Shown here: positions 49,130-60,366 of the stretch, piece by piece
Layout of the letters: each line of letters starts with the position of its first letter
Numbering within the stretch: position 1 is the stretch's first letter
Made by a program: the position numbers and the translations under genes
Assembly: GCA_910589415.1 (NCBI GenBank)
Contig: OU342635.1
Span: 8,618,001 to 8,682,000 of the forward strand
Origin: Malachius bipustulatus
Lineage: Eukaryota; Arthropoda; Insecta; Coleoptera; Melyridae
Length of the DNA: 64,000 nucleotides
Direction: 5' to 3'
The notes under the pieces: model-generated
Databases searched by the model: none
Told to the model about the DNA's origin: nothing
Seen by the model: only the letters and a program-made list of their open reading frames with translations

Positions 49130-51150
49130 TTCGATTTTTCGCCCAAAAAAATATTCCCATTGCATATGAGGCTTTGGAAAGTTTTGCTATAGTTTTTATT
49201 GCCCCACCCTCTATGTGTTTTGGCTCGCTGAACACAAATTTGAAGTTTGCCGGAATTGTGTTTTTTTTTTGCACTTTTTGGCCAACTTTTGCACTTTTTC
49301 AGTATTTGGTTTGAATCTCAAAAAGGTAGAATCTTTTCAACATTAAAAGTATGTACCTACGTAAAAAGTTCCATATTTCTCATAAAAAAATGTTTTTTTT
49401 TTTGAAGACTAAACCGTTCCGCCGGTAGAGCGTACAAAAAAAACCATTCCCATTATGTGTGATTTCGAAAAAAAAATTGCTATATGTAGTTTTAATTTTT
49501 TTCTCACCCTCAATGTTTTTTGGGTGGATGAACACGAATTTGAAGTTTGCTGGCCAAAATTTGGCCCGTAACTTTGTTTTTTTTTGCATTTTTTTGACAA
49601 ATTTTTGCACTTTTTTAAAAAATTTGGTATAAATTTCAGAAAGGAAGCTTTTTTTGACAAGTCCTTTACATTCACCATTTAAGTAGACTATATTTTCTAC
49701 ATTTTTCATAAAAAAGTTTTTTTGGAAGACAATCCGTTCCGCCGGTAGAGAGCGCCAAAAAAAAAAATATTTCGTGGGACTTTTTTTTATAAAGTTTTGT
49801 TATAGTTTTGATTTGGGTTTTTGTACACGAATTTGAAGTTTGAATTTGAAAATTTGATCTGACAAAAATTTTACCCAAAACGGTTCTTTTCCTCTTTTTG
49901 CATTTTTTCCAAATTTTTGCGCTTTTTTCAGTTTTTGGTATGTCCAGTGTTTTTTCGACATGTCCATTCCATACGAAATTGAAGTAGACAAAATTTCTTA
50001 CATTTCTCAAAATAAAAGTTCTTTTTTAAGTCTAACCTTTCCGCCGGTAGAGCGCGCAAAAAAATATTCCCGCATTGCATGAGGCTTTAGAAAGTTTTGC
50101 TATAGTTTTTATTGCCCCACCCTCAATGTTTTTTGGCTCGCTGAACACGAATTTGAAGTTTGCTGACATAAACTTGTCCCGGAATTTTGTTTTTTTTTTT
50201 TGCACTTTTTGAACAAATTTTTGCACTTTTTTCAGTATTTGGTTTGAATCTCAAAAAGGAAGCATTTTTCAACATTGAAAGTAGACAAAATTTTCTACAT
50301 TTCTCATAAAAAAAGTTTTTTTGGAAGACTAAACCGTTCCGCCGGTAGAGAGCGCGCCAAAAAAAAACATTCCCTTTTGTGGGGCTTTGGAAAGGTTTAC
50401 TATGGTTTTGATGTTCTTACCCTCTACGTTTTTTGGCTTCGAACACAAATTCGAACACGAATTTTACTGTTAAAATTATCTATTGTCAATAAATAAATAA
50501 ATAAATAAATAAAATAAATAAGTAAAAAAAAAAAAAAAAAAATTTGAAATTTGCTGGCAAAAATTTGACCGGGACCTTTTTTTTACACTCTTCGCTTATT
50601 TATACCGGCGCATCGTTCAGTCTTCCAAAAGAAAAAAAAAAAAAACGTTTTTTATGAGAAATGTAGGACATAATTTTGTCTACCAGTGAAGTTGCAATAT
50701 TAAAAAAATGTTTCCTTTAGGGATTTAGGCCAAAAACTGAAAAAAGCGCAAAAATTTTGTGCTGAAAATGCGAAAAAACAAAAGTCCTGGACAAATTTTT
50801 GCCAGTAAACTTAGAATTCGTGGTAATCGAATAAACCCAAGAAACATACAGGGTGAGAAAATCAAAACTATATACCAAAACTTTCCAAAACTCCACGTAA
50901 TGGGAATTTTTTAGCGCGCTCCAGCGGCTAAAACATTATTTATTTGAGAAATGTAGAAAATTTTGTCTACTTTAATTTTGTGTATAGATTAGACTTCGAA
51001 AAACCGTTTCCTTTCTGAGATTTAGGCCTAAAACTGAAAAAAAAACAAAGTTTCGAATCAAATTTTTGCCAGCAAACTTCAAATTCGTGTTCATCGCAAC
51101 CTAAAAAACATAGAGGGTGAGAAAATTAAAAACTATAGGAAAACTTTCGT
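49130..51150. repeat. ~300-bp tandem repeat family, locus B (orientation switch near 50600)
   Basis: This is the same family as locus A, mostly in the opposite orientation. CCGTTCCGCCGGTAGAG occurs at about 49425, 49735, 50038 and 50335, a period of about 300. After about 50620 the units read in the other direction (TTTTATGAGAAATGTAGG near 50650). A GCTTTGGAAAGTTTTGC...CCCCACCCTC block recurs about 915 bases apart (49170 and 50080), hinting at a three-unit higher-order period. Confidence 0.85.
50461..50541 (+). repeat. (AATA)n/poly(A) tract, possibly the 3' tail of a truncated retroposon
   Basis: A TTATCTATTGTCAATAAATA start is followed by further AATA repeats and a run of A of about 18. It interrupts a repeat unit: GAACACGAATTT precedes it, and AAATTTGCTGG of the same unit follows it. 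This is what a severely 5'-truncated non-LTR insertion looks like; a microsatellite expansion is the alternative. Confidence 0.45.
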
Positions 51151-51809
51151 CTGAACCCCCGTTTTATTATCCCTAATATGCCTATCCTAGCACCTCTTGA
51201 AAATATTTTTTTTTAATTGTGCAGTTTTCCTTAAAATTCCTTCTATAAAATAGATAGATAAAATAAAATTATAGAAGGAATTTTATTTATTAATGTAAGT
51301 TCTTAAATTCGTCGTTTCAAAATTGCAGCCTGGAACTTTTTTCTTACTTTTAGTCATATTTGTACAGAGCAATAATAGAAGAAATCAAAATTCTAACGGA
51401 CCAAGGTATGAGAAAATCGAATCATGCAGAAAAAAAATAGGAGAATTTTTCCACTTATTTGTGTTCCTCAGACAGTTTTGTTTTTTAATTTCAACTCTGA
51501 TGATAGTTTTGACAATAAGTGACAAGCTGCGTCCTACATAATTCACGCAGAAGCCGCCAAAAAGTTTGGAGACAATTATAAGAGAATTTTTTTGAAGACA
51601 AATGTGTATTTTTGATTTGTCAAACAAATATTCCTTGAAAAAATCTCTGCTTCGACTGCGCACTTCGTTAGCGGACGAACAGATTAATTATATCCCGCTT
51701 CTGATTCAATTTAGCACGCTTTCGCCTATAATAGAACGTGATTGGTTGGAATCTTCATCTATATAATTGCCTGCAAGCTTTCCCGCGCTAAAAAGCACTG
51801 GTATATTTT
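51151..51809. other. AT-rich non-coding spacer
   Basis: No gene is recognised. A short inverted pair (AATTCCTTCTATAAAAT with its complement ATTTTATAGAAGGAATT-like) lies near 51234-51290. Confidence 0.45.
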
Positions 51810-52070
51810 AGTCTAATCGACTCTTCCAAGAATCGAATTTGTGATCCAACCGAACCTGCTAAAAAAATTTATTTTGATCCAAACGGACCTCAAAAGTGAG
51901 TTAAGAACATGTTAAAGAAATCAATTTTTTTATCTAAAATACACTTGTAAACCTTCTCAACATCCAATTTTTGAGCTAACTGGACCTGCTAAAAATGAGC
52001 TTTTAATCTAATCGGAGCTTTAAAAAATTCCAAATTGTGAACAAACCGGACCCACTAAAAATTTACCTTT
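51810..52070. repeat. Short degenerate repeat, (AACCGGACCTGCTAAAAA)-like
   Basis: Variants of one phrase recur: CAACCGAACCTGCTAAAAA (about 51857), CAAACGGACCTCAAAA (51878), TAACTGGACCTGCTAAAAA (51979), TAATCGGAGCTTTAAAAA (52010) and AAACCGGACCCACTAAAAA (52043). Spacing is 20-100 bases. It is an old decayed tandem repeat. Confidence 0.55.
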
Positions 52071-54539
52071 TTGTACATATTATGACAGATGCAGTCACAA
52101 AACATTTTATGAAAATCATGTTTAAATAATAAAGAAACTGCTGATAAAGTTCCCATTTCTTTCAAATTTTCTGCTCTGATGAGGGTTTATTTCTCAAGAA
52201 TAAAAGTTTTTTGTTAATTACATATTTCACTCTCTAATAACCTGCCCTAGATTCCTTTTTTTCTACTATTAGGTACACATCGAGGAGATCAAAAGCGAAA
52301 GGTAGGTATAAATATTTCTAGGAGACGCATCATTTTTATCCTTTTTTTATAACATTTCCTGCAGTTCTAGATGGCCTAGTTAGATGACATAATTAAAAGG
52401 TACGTGCACGTATTCCCATCCCCATTGTGATTCATAATAAGAATGAAAGTCAACAGCAATCAAAGTGGGTCTTGGGCTGGGAGAGCCTTGGCCTTATTAA
52501 GTAAAGAAGGGCTTTGTGGTGCTTTGTAGGGACAGCGGCAGGTAAGAAGTCGACTGAGGAACGCCACACGAACGAGTCCTTTGTTGACAACATAAATCTT
52601 CTGACGATGTTAGCTTTGATTACATCAAGTAATATGGGAAAAATTTTAAGAGCAAATGTTTATGTTTATGTTTTGTTTAATTGTTTATATTTTTCTGAAT
52701 TTTTTTATAACTCAGATGACTTCAAAATTTGAAATAAAAGTTTCATGTTTTTATTTGAAATATTTTATGGACTTTGATAATAAGTTTTTGACACAAGAAA
52801 CGGTTTTTTTTTATTGCATTGCTCTAAAAACGTGCGCTGTATCTGATTCCAAACGTTCGAGATAAGGACGATCAGGTATTAGTGTACTATTATTAGTGTA
52901 TTATACTATTTTTGGAAGGTGTGTCTATGATAATTTAAAAAAAGAAAGGTAGGTATTACCTAATGTCTCAAAACAACTGCGCTACGAAAAATTCCCGTTC
53001 AATTTGAATTTTGCTGGAGTTGCTTTTGAGAGAAATTATTTTCAAGTACTCATTTGATAAAATACTTTCTTATAAAAAAAAGTTAGAAAACTGAGGTACT
53101 TTCCCAATCGTCCACTCGCTTGCATTGGTGCACGTACTATTATGTGCACTAGGTCGTATTTTACCACGTTTATTTTAACTCGCTTTTTTGTTTGTCAGTC
53201 TGTCTGCTTGTGCAAATCTTGCGATCGATTTTAAACTAACTATCTGAAGAGCTAGAGACTTGAACTTTCAAGCATAGCTTTCTACCTGGATGACAAAGTG
53301 TGTTTGTCTAATCGGCAAATATTTTGAAAAAACTTAAAATCTCACCTTAAAATATATCACGTTTTTAACATTGACTAAAATGTAAAAAAAAAATAATAGT
53401 CAATAAAATCCTTATAAGATTTAAAACGAAAAACGTGGGGCGTGTGCAATAGAGAACTGATACATAAATAGCCACATCTGCTTTTACAAGTTGAAAGGCG
53501 ACTTTCTAATTAAAATCAACTTTACTCTCTACACATCTAACTATTATCGATTCATGCGCCCCACGTCGTGTATCTTTTTAAATCTTACAAATAGTTCCAT
53601 GTCCATATTTCCGTTATCATTAAGAATTATTTTCCACTTTTTACACGTAATTTTTTTGTCACAAACATACTAAAAAAAATCACACATCTCTAACATGACG
53701 AGTAATTCGATCGCATTGACCAAATCGATCGAATAATTCACACAAATTCCGATACACGTTCGTGTAATAAGGGTGCAACCCTTAATTGATTCTCCCCTCA
53801 CTGTGACATGTGAAGGAATCGCCACTTACGTGCGACGGTCGTGTGTTGAGCTCCACTTAAACCCCGGGGGGTTGGTTGCCAGACCGGGGATGTTATTGTT
53901 TGCATGGGACAGTGAGAATGTCGGAAGTTCCCATGGACTCACCCTCTACACATCGCAGGGGTGAGGGGTGGTCCAGTTATATTCTAAAGGTATGTATTGG
54001 GTGTTCCTATACAGGTGCTATAGTTCCGGTTTACCGTTCTCAGCACTGATTATAATACGTGGGTATGATTTAGAGAGGGGTAGAAACCTGTGAAGAAACA
54101 GTATATGAATTATTATTGTTACGTATGTAGGTAGGTATACATAATAAAATAGGGTGGATTTATGATGTAGGGTGAATACATACCTATATTGTGTCCTATT
54201 TAAGGAGGGATGGTGTTATAGTTTAAGGAAAATTGTATAATATTAATGTATTTTAGCTTCCAGTAGTAGAGCCATAATATACAAAAAAAAAAAAAAAAAT
54301 TCGAAGCCTGATACTTCATTTCATAATTTTTGAGTAATTAATTATATTATTCCATGGTATTTAAATAAGAGACTACAAGGAGAACTAGGAGAAGAATAAG
54401 AAAGGGAGGAAGAGGTAGGTACATATCTCAGATTTAAATGACTTTCCAGTTTAGAAATTCGAACTTTCTAAAGCCCATTCTTGATAGACCCTCTATTTTT
54501 GTATTTATTAACCTGCCATAAATCTAAAATAATTTTGAT
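52071..54539. other. Non-coding stretch
   Basis: No gene is recognised. A GC-richer island (53780-53970) has a 63-codon frame with no clear motif. GGTAGGTAT-type words occur near 52296 and 52950 and elsewhere in the window. Confidence 0.45.
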
Positions 54540-55806
54540 AACTACACTACGACCCTAAGACCTTGGCCAAAGATAATTCTGAATAACTATTAAGAGATAT
54601 TAGCAGAATGACCCTAATTTAATTTTAAACACTCTCAAGGAGTTAGATAGAAAACTAGACTGTATATTGTTCAATAGAGTTAGAGTGGACATTTTTTATT
54701 GAATTGTCGACCCCAAATAAATAACCCAAGATTTAAATTAATTTTTTTGTTCTTGTGACTACCTAAATTGTATTTTACACCCATCAACTTTAAGATATAT
54801 TAAAGTCGACCCCTAATTTACTGTAATTTAATATGCTTTTTTACTCTTTTTGAATCCAAAATTGATCATCATTAAAATAATTCAAAATTTTAACACAGGC
54901 CTTTACGACATTTTAACGTAGATAAGTCACCTTTTTTTGACCATTTGTATCGTTTTGCATCCCAAATATATCATCATTGAAATATTCAACGACATTTTAT
55001 AAAATATGGTAAGGTTTCCTCGTTTTGAACTCGAAAAATCTAATTTTTAGGATCAAAAAATGACCCCGATTATAAAAAAAATACCCTCATTTAAAAAAAA
55101 TTTAGTCCCATAATATCAAATATTCAGAAATTACCCCAGATTTATGCTAAATAATGATAATGAATAAATGACCCCGATTTTAATCTAAATATTCTCCTGC
55201 AGTTAAATATTAGTAACCAAGAGTGTGTTGTTAAATCAGCAAGAAAGCAACCAGTTTTAATAAAAGAGGCGACCTCAAAATTTAATTTAGGGTACAATAG
55301 GTATATGCCTGTAGATTTACAGAACATTCATTTTTAATATATCCTAATCTTACTCTTAGATTCAGGGTACAAAACTATAATAGAAATACCTCCAATTCAG
55401 CTTATGAATGTAGCTAATATACGACCCCAAATTTTATTACACAAAATAACTCAAATTTCCATAACAATAATTAACCTTTGAATATTACTGAATGTACATA
55501 CTCTTAGATTTATGACAGCTAGAGAGACCCATGATTTACGTTTGCTTAAACAGACGACCCCAATTTTTAATTTATAATTACCACTTCATATTGTGAATAG
55601 AATTTTCATCTTTAATATCTTCTTTTAAACTTAGTCTTCAAGTTAATTCAAGGGATAGCTAGGACCCCTGATTTAATTTCCCTTATAACTATGGCCAACT
55701 GATAAATTTTGACAATAATTCTGATTTGAGATTGATATCCTTCCCTATCAATGATTATACTTTATAAACTACATTGTGTTACATTTTTTTTAACAGTGAC
55801 CCCAGA
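54540..55806. repeat. Degenerate array with recurring GACCCCxxATTTAA phrase
   Basis: A phrase like TGACCCC(A/G)(A/G)ATTTAAT recurs at irregular 50-120 base spacing, for example near 54610, 54710, 54800, 55060, 55167, 55270, 55423, 55555, 55661 and 55797. Intervening sequence is AT-rich. The non-LTR element that follows is inserted in or beside the last copy. Confidence 0.6.
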
Positions 55807-55834
55807 TTTATTTATTTATTTATTTATTTATTTA
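55807..55834 (-). repeat. 3' (TAAA)n tail of the non-LTR element
   Basis: In sense the 3' UTR ends in repeated AAAT/TAAA units after GGTGTATCTA. Tails of short tandem repeats are usual for CR1/Jockey/I-type elements and mark the 3' end. Confidence 0.85.
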
Positions 55835-55958
55835 GATACACCATCATACAGCCAAAAGGCCAAATTAAGATGGGAAAAGTTTACATAGGTGAGAACAAAT
55901 AATACAATAGTTAAATTACAACAGATAAATACAGTATGTGTGTACAGGAGGTACAAAG

Positions 55959-58878
55959 CTAATAAGATTCGGATGAATCTAGAGCTTTACAGAAATGTTT
56001 GATTTCACTAACGCTGGTATGAAATATATCCAGAGAACCCTGAACGCGGGCGTAGTTGTTACAGAGTTGGTGTAGGGGAGAAGTAATTAGAACACAAGTT
56101 CGTGGAATCGGCAGCCAAAATGTGTTGGGGTGCCGTGCTCCAAGTCTTGGTATTTTAAGGTTTATACAAGAGAGTAAATTAGGGCAATCGACACTGCCAT
56201 TAATAAGCTTGAAGAGAAATATGAGGGCAAGAGTGTTACGTCGCTCTTGAAGACTGGTTTGACCGAATCTCTGAAGCAATAAACTTTCCTGATATCCGAT
56301 CTCTGGATAGCTACCATCCACACGAAAGGAGAGGTATTTTAAAAACTTCCTAAGTATACGTTCAATGGTTCCGATTGAACCGAGGGTAGCAGGAGACCAT
56401 ACAATAGAACAGTATTCAAGCATTGGCCGAACCAATGAGTTAAATAGAGTGACCATAGTATTGTAGTCGGAAAACTCTCTGGAGTTATGGATAATAAATC
56501 CGTAAATAAAGGGATTTAAGAGCTCTCGAAGTCACATGTTCAATATGTGGTTTAAACGACAGTGAGGAGGTGAATGTAACCCCGAGATCAGTTACTTGAT
56601 CTGTACGAGGAATAGGGGATGTATTTATCTTGTAAGGATACAAAAAAGGTGCTTTGTTACGAGTGTAGGTGACCACGGTACATTTGGAAACATTCAGATC
56701 CATTCCATTACGTGTGCACCATTCGGAGAATCTCCCCAAATCCTCCTGCAACAGGAGAGCATCTGCCATAGAGCGAATCTGCGTATATATTTTCATGTCG
56801 TCAGCGTATAGCAGGTGCTTAACCCTGAACACATCAGCGACATCATCGATAAAGACCGAGAATAGTAGAGGGCCGAGTACAGAGCCTTGCGGGACACCGG
56901 AGGGAGAGTTCAGCAACCTAGACTTATGACCAGCGATCTCAACGTACTGGGAACGATCGTGCAGATAACATCGTATTAATGAAATCAGATGGGGAGGTAG
57001 GCCATACCGCCCTAATTTCTTTACAAGAAGTTGGTGATTCAATCGATCGAAAGCCTTGCTGAAATCTGTATAGATTACATCCACTTGGATACCCTCATCC
57101 ATAGATTTTGACAGGAATTGCGTGATGACTGCTAGATTCGTTGTCGTGGATCTACCTTTTAAGAAACCGTGCTGATTATGGGAAAGTCTATGAGAAATGT
57201 GTTTTATTATCAGATCGTGAATTGTAAATTCGAAGAGTTTGGATATCGTACTCAGCAAGGCAATCGGGCGATAATTCGCAACATCCCCTCTATCTCCCTT
57301 TTTGAAGACAGGAGTAATTCTAGCAATTTTCCACTGACCCGGAAAGCATGATGTAGTGAGTATCAGGTTGAATATATGTAAAATGGGAACGATTAACAAA
57401 GGGAAGCAGTCTTTCAAAAAGAATCCAGGAATGTTATCAGCTCCTGTGGAGATGCTAGGTTTCAATCTACGGACAGCTTGTCTTAAGTTATCCTCGGTGA
57501 ATCTAGAAGGAAACGACAGAGTAAACGAGTCCTCCTCAGAAACAGTTGAGGAGCCGGAGTCCAGGGTTGAAGTCTTTATGAAACTCTCATTGAAAAACGA
57601 TTGGAATGCATCAACAATTTCCTGTTGGGACGAGAATGATTTGTTATTGTGGCTGATATTAGAGGGGACAGTGGAGGTTTTAGTTCGGTTGCTTATGTAG
57701 GACCAGAACTTATTTGGATTTCTATTAAGATCACTCTCGGTTCTCCTGACGAACATCTGGTGACTCAAACTGATGTCATCTTTCAATTGCTTACGCTGTT
57801 GCTGAAAAAGGTGATAGAACTTGCTGTTACCGGAGGACTTGTATTGTCGTAGATAAGAGTACTTTAGTTTAATACTAGTAATGATTTCTCTGCGAAACCA
57901 AGGTGGATACCTGCGTGTTTTCAGAGGTGATGTCGTGGGTATATGGGCATCAAATGCAGAGTAAATAGCAGAATAAAAATGTTCCAGAGCCTTGGTGGGA
58001 TCAACGGCCTCTGTTACCGTATTCCAGGACATATTCAAAAGGTGGGAATAGAGCGTTACATAATTTCCCTTTTTGAAGTTATAGGAAAGGTGTTTATGAT
58101 TACCTTGAATAGAATTCGCTGATGATACGTCATTGCATGTGAGAGATACTACGAGAGATGGATGGTGATTGTCTTCGTTAACTGGGAAATCAAGAGATCT
58201 GGTAACTCGACAGCTCCGACTGCATAGGACCAGGTCTAAAATCCTGGAATACTTGTTTAGTACAAAATTATACTGAGATAGGCCTAAAAGATCCATGAAG
58301 TTTTGCAACCTCGTGATGGTTAGATCCGAAACACCAGAAGACATAGTCACATATTTAGGAAAGTTAAAGTCTCCAATAATTAACACATCATGAGGCTCAT
58401 AAGTCAGGTACACCGACTCAAGAGCATCGAACAATACAGAAATTTGATCAGTTGCTATGAAGGGGGCGATATAGAGAACAATTATACAGATGGGATGTGA
58501 GACCTCTGTCCAAATCTCAGCACCAACGATGTTAATAGCAGAAATGGTATCAAACAACGGACTTAACTTATTCAGCCCAAGCTGCCGGACCTTAAGTTTA
58601 TTATTGACCGCAAGTAGCACTCCTCCACCACGAGTCCTGTGCGTGGCATCATATGATCTATCCTGCCTAAAAACAATAAAGTCAGGTGGAAACAGTTCGC
58701 TATCACTGACTGAACCGTTGAGCCAAGTCTCTGTTATCGCGTAAATTGGAAAATTTTGCGATGCTACATAATTAAAGAAATCTATCAGGCGCGTATTCAG
58801 CCCACGAACATTCTGATAGAAAATATCACAGCTACACTCAACTGAACCAGTTGGAGCACCAACCGCCCGTATTGATTG
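55959..58878 (-). pseudogene. ORF2: AP endonuclease and reverse transcriptase (one frameshift)
   Basis: The frame begins directly after the ORF1 stop and needs no ATG. The endonuclease starts about 20 codons on with FYQNVRGLNTR, followed by ITETWLN (catalytic Glu), RGGGVLLAV and LIIGDFNFP (catalytic GDFN); it spans roughly 58820-58150. RT blocks are RGDVANYRPIALLSTISKLF, TDFSKAFDRLNH (first catalytic Asp), SGVPQGSVLGPLLF and LLYADDMKIY (catalytic YADD, about 56798-56812). The frame hits TAA at 56485; the sense resumes in another frame (from about 56507 to 55959) with MVTLFNSLVRPMLEYCSIVW, the normal RT C-terminus. A small insertion of about 7 bp explains the break. Otherwise it would be about 970 residues, full length for the family. 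Unless corrected, the product lacks its last ~170 residues. Confidence 0.88.
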
Positions 58879-58881
58879 CTA
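58873..58881 (-). promoter_or_regulatory. Candidate stop-codon readthrough signal TAG CAA TCA
   Basis: The ORF1 stop TAG (58879-58881) is followed by CAA TCA, fitting the tobamovirus-type leaky consensus UAG-CAR-YYA. ORF2 continues in the same frame, and none of the next 86 codons is ATG. Readthrough is an inference from context and frame. Confidence 0.6.
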
Positions 58882-59961
58882 CAAAGAACCCAAAATATCC
58901 CCCTTGAGAGAGTCAACCTTTTTTTTGTATACCGTGCATTGGTTGTGGTCCCAAGCCGCATGGTTGATATCAGTATCAGGAAAGAGTTTGCTTATACCGG
59001 TACAGTTGACACACTTAAATATGGTCGAGTTACAGTCTTTTAGTGCATGTTCACCTGAGCATTTAGGACATGATAACTTATTTTTACACTTACTAGATAT
59101 GTGGTGATAACCGCTACAGTTGAAACACCTAGTGACTTCAATCGCATCATAGACAGAACAACAGTCATATCCGATAAAAACCCTACCAGCATTCAGCGCT
59201 CTCTGGTATGTAACAGCATCCACTTGGAGAATTGCCTGAAACAAACTTTGATCACTTCTAAGCGGAGATACAGATATTACTTTAGGTGCCGGATTTTTGA
59301 AGACTTCAGGATTCTGTGTGCTAGCGAATCTAACAATGCTCTCATGGTCGTGTGCCGCAGTCATGCCAACGACTCTGAGCCGAGGGTGAAGTTTGACCGC
59401 CTCCTTCACTGTATATGTCTCAGACATCCCATCTGTTACGAGCTGCTTCAGTTTGGAGAGACCGTTGTTCGAAGAACAACTGACAACAAGTCCACCACCC
59501 GAGATATGGCGCACTCCAACAACCCCAAGCTCCGAAGACACTGGATCAGCAGTCCGGAGCAGATCAGTTTTGGTGGCGATGTTCCGCTGTCCGGAATTCT
59601 TCGGCTTGATAATGAGAGAGGCTTTCTTAGCAACGCCCTTGCCAGCGACAACGCAGCTAAAAGATTTGTGTCCAACATCCGAGGGTGGGGAAGGTGTCGA
59701 GGGTGAAGCATGAAGTTGTTGCAGTTCACCTTTCAGGGACTCGTTAAACGCAAGCACTTTCTGCATTCCGTCCTTCATAGAGTCAATTTCTGCGGACTGC
59801 TTCAGTATGATGGTATGAAGCTGAGCAATTTCATTCTTGAGGAACTTAATTTCGTTGATGAAAGCTCCCTTGACTTCCAACAGGTGACTAAGGACTGTGT
59901 TGTGCGCCGAATCAAAAGGTTCGCATTTAGATTGCGCTTTCCTGTAATTTCTGTATGTATA
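58879..59961 (-). CDS. ORF1: coiled-coil, zinc-knuckle gag-like protein (5'-truncated)
   Basis: The frame is open from the MITE border to the TAG at 58879, giving at least 334 codons from a TTG at 59880; the reading continues upstream without a stop, and no initiating ATG is seen. Residues are counted from 59880. The N-terminus is a coiled coil (about 5-55: FLKNEIAQLHTIILKQSAEI). A Ser/Pro-rich linker follows, then a VRHISGGGLVVSC...RLRVVGM region like the RRM-type or middle domain of such ORF1s. The C-terminus has Cys/His motifs CFNCSGYHHISSKC and CPKCSGEHALKDC, and a third CVNC...H...H...C. It would bind element RNA and form ribonucleoprotein. Its stop is in frame with ORF2. Confidence 0.82.
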   Translation of the reverse strand, partial: YTYRNYRKAQSKCEPFDSAHNTVLSHLLEVKGAFINEIKFLKNEIAQLHTIILKQSAEIDSMKDGMQKVLAFNESLKGELQQLHASPSTPSPPSDVGHKSFSCVVAGKGVAKKASLIIKPKNSGQRNIATKTDLLRTADPVSSELGVVGVRHISGGGLVVSCSSNNGLSKLKQLVTDGMSETYTVKEAVKLHPRLRVVGMTAAHDHESIVRFASTQNPEVFKNPAPKVISVSPLRSDQSLFQAILQVDAVTYQRALNAGRVFIGYDCCSVYDAIEVTRCFNCSGYHHISSKCKNKLSCPKCSGEHALKDCNSTIFKCVNCTGISKLFPDTDINHAAWDHNQCTVYKKKVDSLKGDILGSL

Positions 59962-60366
59962 CTGGGTGTAACATATAAGTACTGCGGGGGTGATTCAGGG
60001 GGTGATTCCTGAGATTTAAAAAAAAAAAAGTTCATATGAACATGGGTCCGAAAATGCTTAAAGTGTTAAAATGCTTAAACTTTTTACTCTACACCCCCCA
60101 GATTTGACCGACCCTTGGTGGAAATTTCGAAGTGATCTACAGTCTTATTAGGCATAAAAATATTGGTGGATGTGGTAAATTTCGTCATCTTATGTTGAAC
60201 GGTTTTGGGATAATAAATAAAAACCTTCGTCAGGGTCCCAACTTTAAGGGGCTATAACTCAGCGGGTAAGCATTTTCGGACCCATGTTCATATGAACTTT
60301 TTTTCTTAAATTGGTCTCAGGAATCACCCCCTCTGACTCTTTCGCAGTACTTATGTTACACCTGCA
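59962..60366. repeat. 405-bp palindromic MITE with TA target
   Basis: The left end CTGGGTGTAACAT and the right end ATGTTACACCTGCA are inverted, with TA on each side (59960-59961 and 60367-60368). The arms are about 100 bp: AGTACTGCGGGGGTGATTC, then TTCATATGAACATGGGTCC, mirrored at 60265-60350. The middle is non-palindromic and non-coding. TA duplication suggests a Tc1/mariner-type MITE. It abuts the 5' end of the non-LTR element. Confidence 0.75.

Larger units (their letters stand above)
55807..59961 (-). mobile_element. Non-LTR retrotransposon, CR1/Jockey-like, two ORFs, 5'-truncated
   Basis: On the - strand the element has an ORF1 with coiled coil and zinc knuckles, an in-frame TAG, an ORF2 with endonuclease and reverse transcriptase, a short 3' UTR, and a tail of TAAA/AAAT repeats (55807-55834). 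Open frames are long, so it is relatively young, but ORF2 has a frameshift near 56500 and ORF1 lacks an upstream ATG. The 5' end abuts a MITE at 59962. No target duplication was identified. The clade call rests on the FYQNVRGLNTR endonuclease start and RT motifs. Confidence 0.88.

Noticed and set aside
32880..51150. Giant virus-like or Polinton element bounded by the inverted ~300-bp arrays
   Set aside because: No DNA polymerase B, retroviral-type integrase, packaging ATPase or capsid motif was seen in the interval; only a small LTR element lies there.
53773..53964. Immunoglobulin-like exon suggested by an LTVTCEG segment
   Set aside because: The segment is a single short word; no tryptophan, second cysteine pattern or splice context follows.
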